This document shows, one piece after another, positions 62,933-64,000 of a stretch of DNA of 64,000 bases (position 1 is its first letter; the number at the start of each line of letters is the position of its first letter). A model generated the notes under the pieces. It was not told where the DNA came from. It did not search any database and saw only the letters and a list, made by a program, of their open reading frames with translations. The position numbers and the translations under genes were made by a program. The DNA is from JBKCUI01 sp052161605 (GTDB lineage Bacteria; Planctomycetota; Planctomycetia; Pirellulales; Pirellulaceae), in the NCBI GenBank assembly GCA_052161605.1, contig CP197409.1; one strand, written 5' to 3'.

Positions 62933-63397
62933 ATGAACACACCTGCTAGAATAGTGATTGCCCTGATGCTAATAGCCATCATGCTGTCCGGTTGCTCCAA
63001 GACCGCATCCGGACCAGTATCGGTGACCGAAACGAGTGTCGTAAGAAAAGGCCTCGCCGACCGGATTCAATTCCTCGAAAACTACGTCACTTTCAGACGC
63101 CAGTTTGAGAAACTCGACTACGACATCATGTACCAAAACAACGGTGGCGGAATGGTCCCTGCCCCATCCGACTGGGATATTCGATTGATCGCTGTCGTAC
63201 CAGAAACAGACATAGAAGCTTGGATTCCCGAGGGCGCCGAGAAAAAAGACTACCCATCGCCCGCATGGTTGAAAGACCTTCCGGGTACGATTGAACGAAA
63301 TGGGATTACCGAGTGGTATCGCAAATCGGAGACTGTAGTTGGGATTGATCGTGAACTGTCCATCGTTGCCTATCGCAACACATCAACACCGGATTAA
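62933..63397 (+). CDS. Small lipoprotein of unknown function
   Basis: Starting at ATG 62933 the product is 154 residues with a lipoprotein signal: MNTPARIVIALMLIAIMLSGC, written as MNTPARIVIALM then LIAIMLSGC, with lipobox LSGC at residues 18-21. The frame remains open upstream for 46 codons without protein character, so that start is rejected. The mature protein has no recognised domain; it is charged, with DWDIRLIAVVPETDIEAW and LPGTIERNGITEWYRK. It is probably anchored in the outer or inner membrane. There is no operon partner. A weak ribosome-binding site lowers certainty about the start. Confidence 0.65.
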   Translation: MNTPARIVIALMLIAIMLSGCSKTASGPVSVTETSVVRKGLADRIQFLENYVTFRRQFEKLDYDIMYQNNGGGMVPAPSDWDIRLIAVVPETDIEAWIPEGAEKKDYPSPAWLKDLPGTIERNGITEWYRKSETVVGIDRELSIVAYRNTSTPD

Positions 63398-63781
63398 AGA
63401 CGTAACAGAATATAAATAGGCTTCGGTTGCAGTCGACAACTTGGCGTTTTCCACCTCGCACCTTTGCGAACTCAGGAACCGAATTAAAGTGTGGCTCACA
63501 TCGAAGCGATTTTGCACCGACGCGTTTTACGGAGAGTACTCATTGAATACTGACGGTTACTCACGGATCGATTTGATCTTCGGTACTCAGTAAAACATCA
63601 AGGCGTGAAACCAATAGCCTGTTGTGACAATTGGCTTCAACATTGGTTGCTAAAGGTAGGCCTCACGCGGTATCATCCCCGCGTAGGTCGGGCCGGTTCC
63701 TACGCGTGCTTACTACCGATTCCATTTGAGGCACAGTCCGTGAATACCGTGGAACAACAGTCCCCAGAAATCAAGAACTTC
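63398..63781. other. 384-base spacer with a hairpin
   Basis: Between the lipoprotein gene and the convergent truncated gene at the window end. An 8-bp inverted repeat CGCGTAGG (63680-63687)/CCTACGCG (63699-63706) could serve as a terminator for either gene. No further gene is supported; the + strand frame 63605-63916 runs antisense through the truncated gene. Confidence 0.4.
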
Positions 63782-64000
63782 CTATCTCACAAACAAATGC
63801 ATGTAACGTTTGCCGTCGTTGCCCATCACCCAAGCAGCACCAGCATAGGTGTAGTTCTCGTAAGTGCAGCAGGTTCCCCAACCCCAACTAGACTCCATGG
63901 CCCCGCAACCCGCTGATCTAGCAGTCGATCCTGCTGGCAGATAGGCGAAGTCGTTCGGCAAGTGACCGGCGATCCGTCGCGAAGCCCGAATCTGGGCACA
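63782..64000 (-). CDS. C-terminal part of a CAP-like secreted protein (cut by window edge)
   Basis: The minus-strand frame is open from the last base to a TAG at 63782-63784, giving the last 72 residues of a protein whose start is beyond the window. It begins CAQIRASRRIAGHLPNDFAY and ends with YAGAAWVMGNDGKRYMHLF. An A..RA...IAGHL segment and a closing hydrophobic strand are what the C-terminal half of CAP/SCP-like domains in planctomycete secreted proteins looks like, with the histidine of GHL as a candidate CAP residue. Cysteines (GCG, CC) suggest an exported, disulfide-bonded protein. The family call is tentative. Confidence 0.5.
   Translation of the reverse strand, partial: CAQIRASRRIAGHLPNDFAYLPAGSTARSAGCGAMESSWGWGTCCTYENYTYAGAAWVMGNDGKRYMHLFVR

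Noticed and set aside
63661..63706. GC-rich inverted sequences resembling a type I CRISPR repeat
   Set aside because: Only one unit is present, with no spacer-repeat periodicity and no cas gene.
63605..63916. 103-codon + strand frame at the right end
   Set aside because: It runs antisense to the truncated CAP-like gene and through a hairpin; no family resemblance.

Overview
The window is a stretch of a planctomycete chromosome, most likely a member of the Pirellulaceae/Pirellulales, with GC content near 50 %. The assignment rests on three separate PSD1 (DUF1549/DUF1553 with PSCyt1) plus DUF1501 gene pairs, a family combination amplified almost only in Planctomycetes. The long permease-like proteins with extracytoplasmic domains, the frequent TTG/GTG starts and the generous intergenic spaces fit this. 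No rRNA, tRNA, CRISPR array, intact insertion sequence or prophage is visible.

Layout. 1-5.7 kb: a tightly overlapping operon (DUF4129 tail, DUF4350, MoxR ATPase, DUF58, two further membrane proteins) followed by a ceramidase-like hydrolase, then a bidirectional terminator and a haem-binding chemoreceptor. 9.6-17.6 kb: an unrecognised membrane protein, the first DUF1501/PSD1 pair and an S9 peptidase. 17.8-21.9 kb: a small conserved-looking protein, an HtrA-type periplasmic protease, a DUF3050 protein and an esterase. 22.2-24.9 kb: an overlapping XPB-like helicase and Bax1-like (DUF790) nuclease pair. 25-30.6 kb: a decayed gene fragment, a CoA-disulfide reductase-rhodanese fusion, IlvD and PepF. 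30.9-34.3 kb: an ABC-2 type exporter. 34.6-37.3 kb: a membrane-tethered helix-turn-helix protein, DUF1330, PhyH dioxygenase and CsrA. 37.5-41.8 kb: the second PSD1/DUF1501 pair. 41.9-46.4 kb: a purF-ribF-MutS-like operon. 46.8-52.2 kb: the third PSD1/DUF1501 pair with a sodium:solute symporter. 52.3-59.3 kb: a pstSCAB-like phosphate uptake operon with oversized permeases. 59.4-64 kb: Uma2-type nuclease, Tex, a lipoprotein and the end of a CAP-like secreted protein.

Functionally the window mixes housekeeping genes (purF, ribF, ilvD, pepF, tex, csrA), envelope quality control and secreted hydrolases (HtrA, S9, esterase, ceramidase, PSD1/DUF1501), transport (pst, ABC-2, SSS) and DNA repair (XPB/Bax1, MutS-like).

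The points most worth a second look are: the XPB-Bax1 helicase-nuclease pair, best known from archaea; two diverged copies of a structured intergenic repeat that keep hairpins while losing sequence; a GGA-loop hairpin over the csrA ribosome-binding site; large insertions in both Pst permeases; and the membrane-anchored HTH protein with a low-complexity linker. All calls come from reading the sequence; no database search was possible.
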